Translations under genes and position numbers: made by a program
In this document: one piece after another, positions 63,785 through 64,000 of the stretch
Layout: each line of letters starts with the position of its first letter
How positions within the stretch are numbered: the stretch's first letter is position 1
Assembly: GCF_016804325.1 (NCBI RefSeq)
Contig: NZ_CP043627.1
Location: 4,399,001-4,463,000, forward strand
Direction: 5' to 3'
From: Methylobacterium aquaticum
GTDB lineage: Bacteria; Pseudomonadota; Alphaproteobacteria; Rhizobiales; Beijerinckiaceae
DNA length: 64,000 nucleotides
Notes under the pieces: model-generated
Told to the model about the DNA's origin: nothing
Databases searched by the model: none
What the model saw: the letters and a program-made list of their open reading frames with translations, nothing else

Positions 63785-64000
63785 TCAGCGCTGCCTCACG
63801 TCGATCCGGTCGCGGTCCATCGCCAGCGGCGGACGGGTGACCGGGGCCTTCAGCAGCCGGTCGCGGCTCAGGCCCTTGTGGACATGGACCATCAGGGCGA
63901 TGCCGAAGAGCGGCGTGATCAGGTTGACGACCGGGATCACCATCAGCCCGGCGAGCAGGGCGCCGGCCAGCATCACGGTCGCGGAATGGTGGCGCCGCAT
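63785..64000 (-). CDS. EI24 domain-containing membrane protein (5' part outside window)
   Basis: The last 71 codons are present: a stretch RRHHSATVMLAGALLAGLMV then IPVVNLITPLFGIALMVHVH with two membrane segments, followed by a soluble tail ending DRIDVRQR. The IPxVNLxxPLxGxAxMVHxxK pattern is the usual end of EI24/CysZ-like proteins, which are about 230 residues long, so the Met at the edge is probably internal. A transport-related role is inferred. Confidence 0.75.
   Translation of the reverse strand: MRRHHSATVMLAGALLAGLMVIPVVNLITPLFGIALMVHVHKGLSRDRLLKAPVTRPPLAMDRDRIDVRQR

Overview
The window is very GC-rich (about 70%) and reads as the chromosome of an alphaproteobacterium of the Methylobacterium/Methylorubrum type. 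This rests on the GC content, the DUF2865, MmcB, DUF2891 and EI24 families, secreted Methylobacterium-style repeat proteins, the intergenic repeat families, and IS110, IS256 and IS630 elements typical of the group. Genus is inferred from family recognition, not from a marker gene. No rRNA, tRNA or CRISPR array was recognised.

Layout. 1-23.3 kb is ordinary chromosome: a truncated OmpA-like protein, DUF2865, CreA, an alpha/beta hydrolase, a NUDIX hydrolase, a PhzF-family protein, a brnTA toxin-antitoxin pair, DUF2891, pdxY, DedA, a GGDEF protein, a nitrate/sulfonate-type ABC transporter, mmcB, an MFS exporter, a DsbD/ScsB reductase, a LysR regulator and a frameshifted DSD1-type PLP enzyme. 23.3-31 kb is an accessory scar. 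It holds an IS110 element, a truncated parA end with an intact ribbon-helix-helix gene and two 8-bp-period repeat arrays (a plasmid partition remnant), several orphan or broken small genes, an IS256 element whose transposase is split by a 35-bp palindrome, and an intact IS630 element with a -1 frameshift signal. 31-48 kb returns to core genes: acrylyl-CoA reductase, a GreA/B factor, wrbA, Sua5-type tsaC, acyl-CoA dehydrogenase, enoyl-CoA hydratase, an SDR, a second IS110-family element of IS1111-like layout, oxalate decarboxylase, rnhB, lepB, a DHH phosphoesterase and a LysR regulator. 48-64 kb carries pgm, an MHYT-GGDEF-EAL protein, an ankyrin protein, an HpnL-like membrane protein with a ferredoxin-like partner, an orphan amino-acid-type binding protein, a five-gene peptide ABC transporter (one ATPase frameshifted), a TetR/DUF2306 pair and the end of an EI24 protein.

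Repeats. At least five families of intergenic repeats are present. The most informative is a 125-bp element (four copies) that starts and ends with CCAAYGG next to TA dinucleotides, matching the ends of the resident IS630. It therefore looks like a MITE of that transposon family. A second family of about 270 bp has 20-bp terminal inverted repeats around a nested palindrome. Two genes each lack one C in a C-run, which points to either base-calling errors or recent decay.
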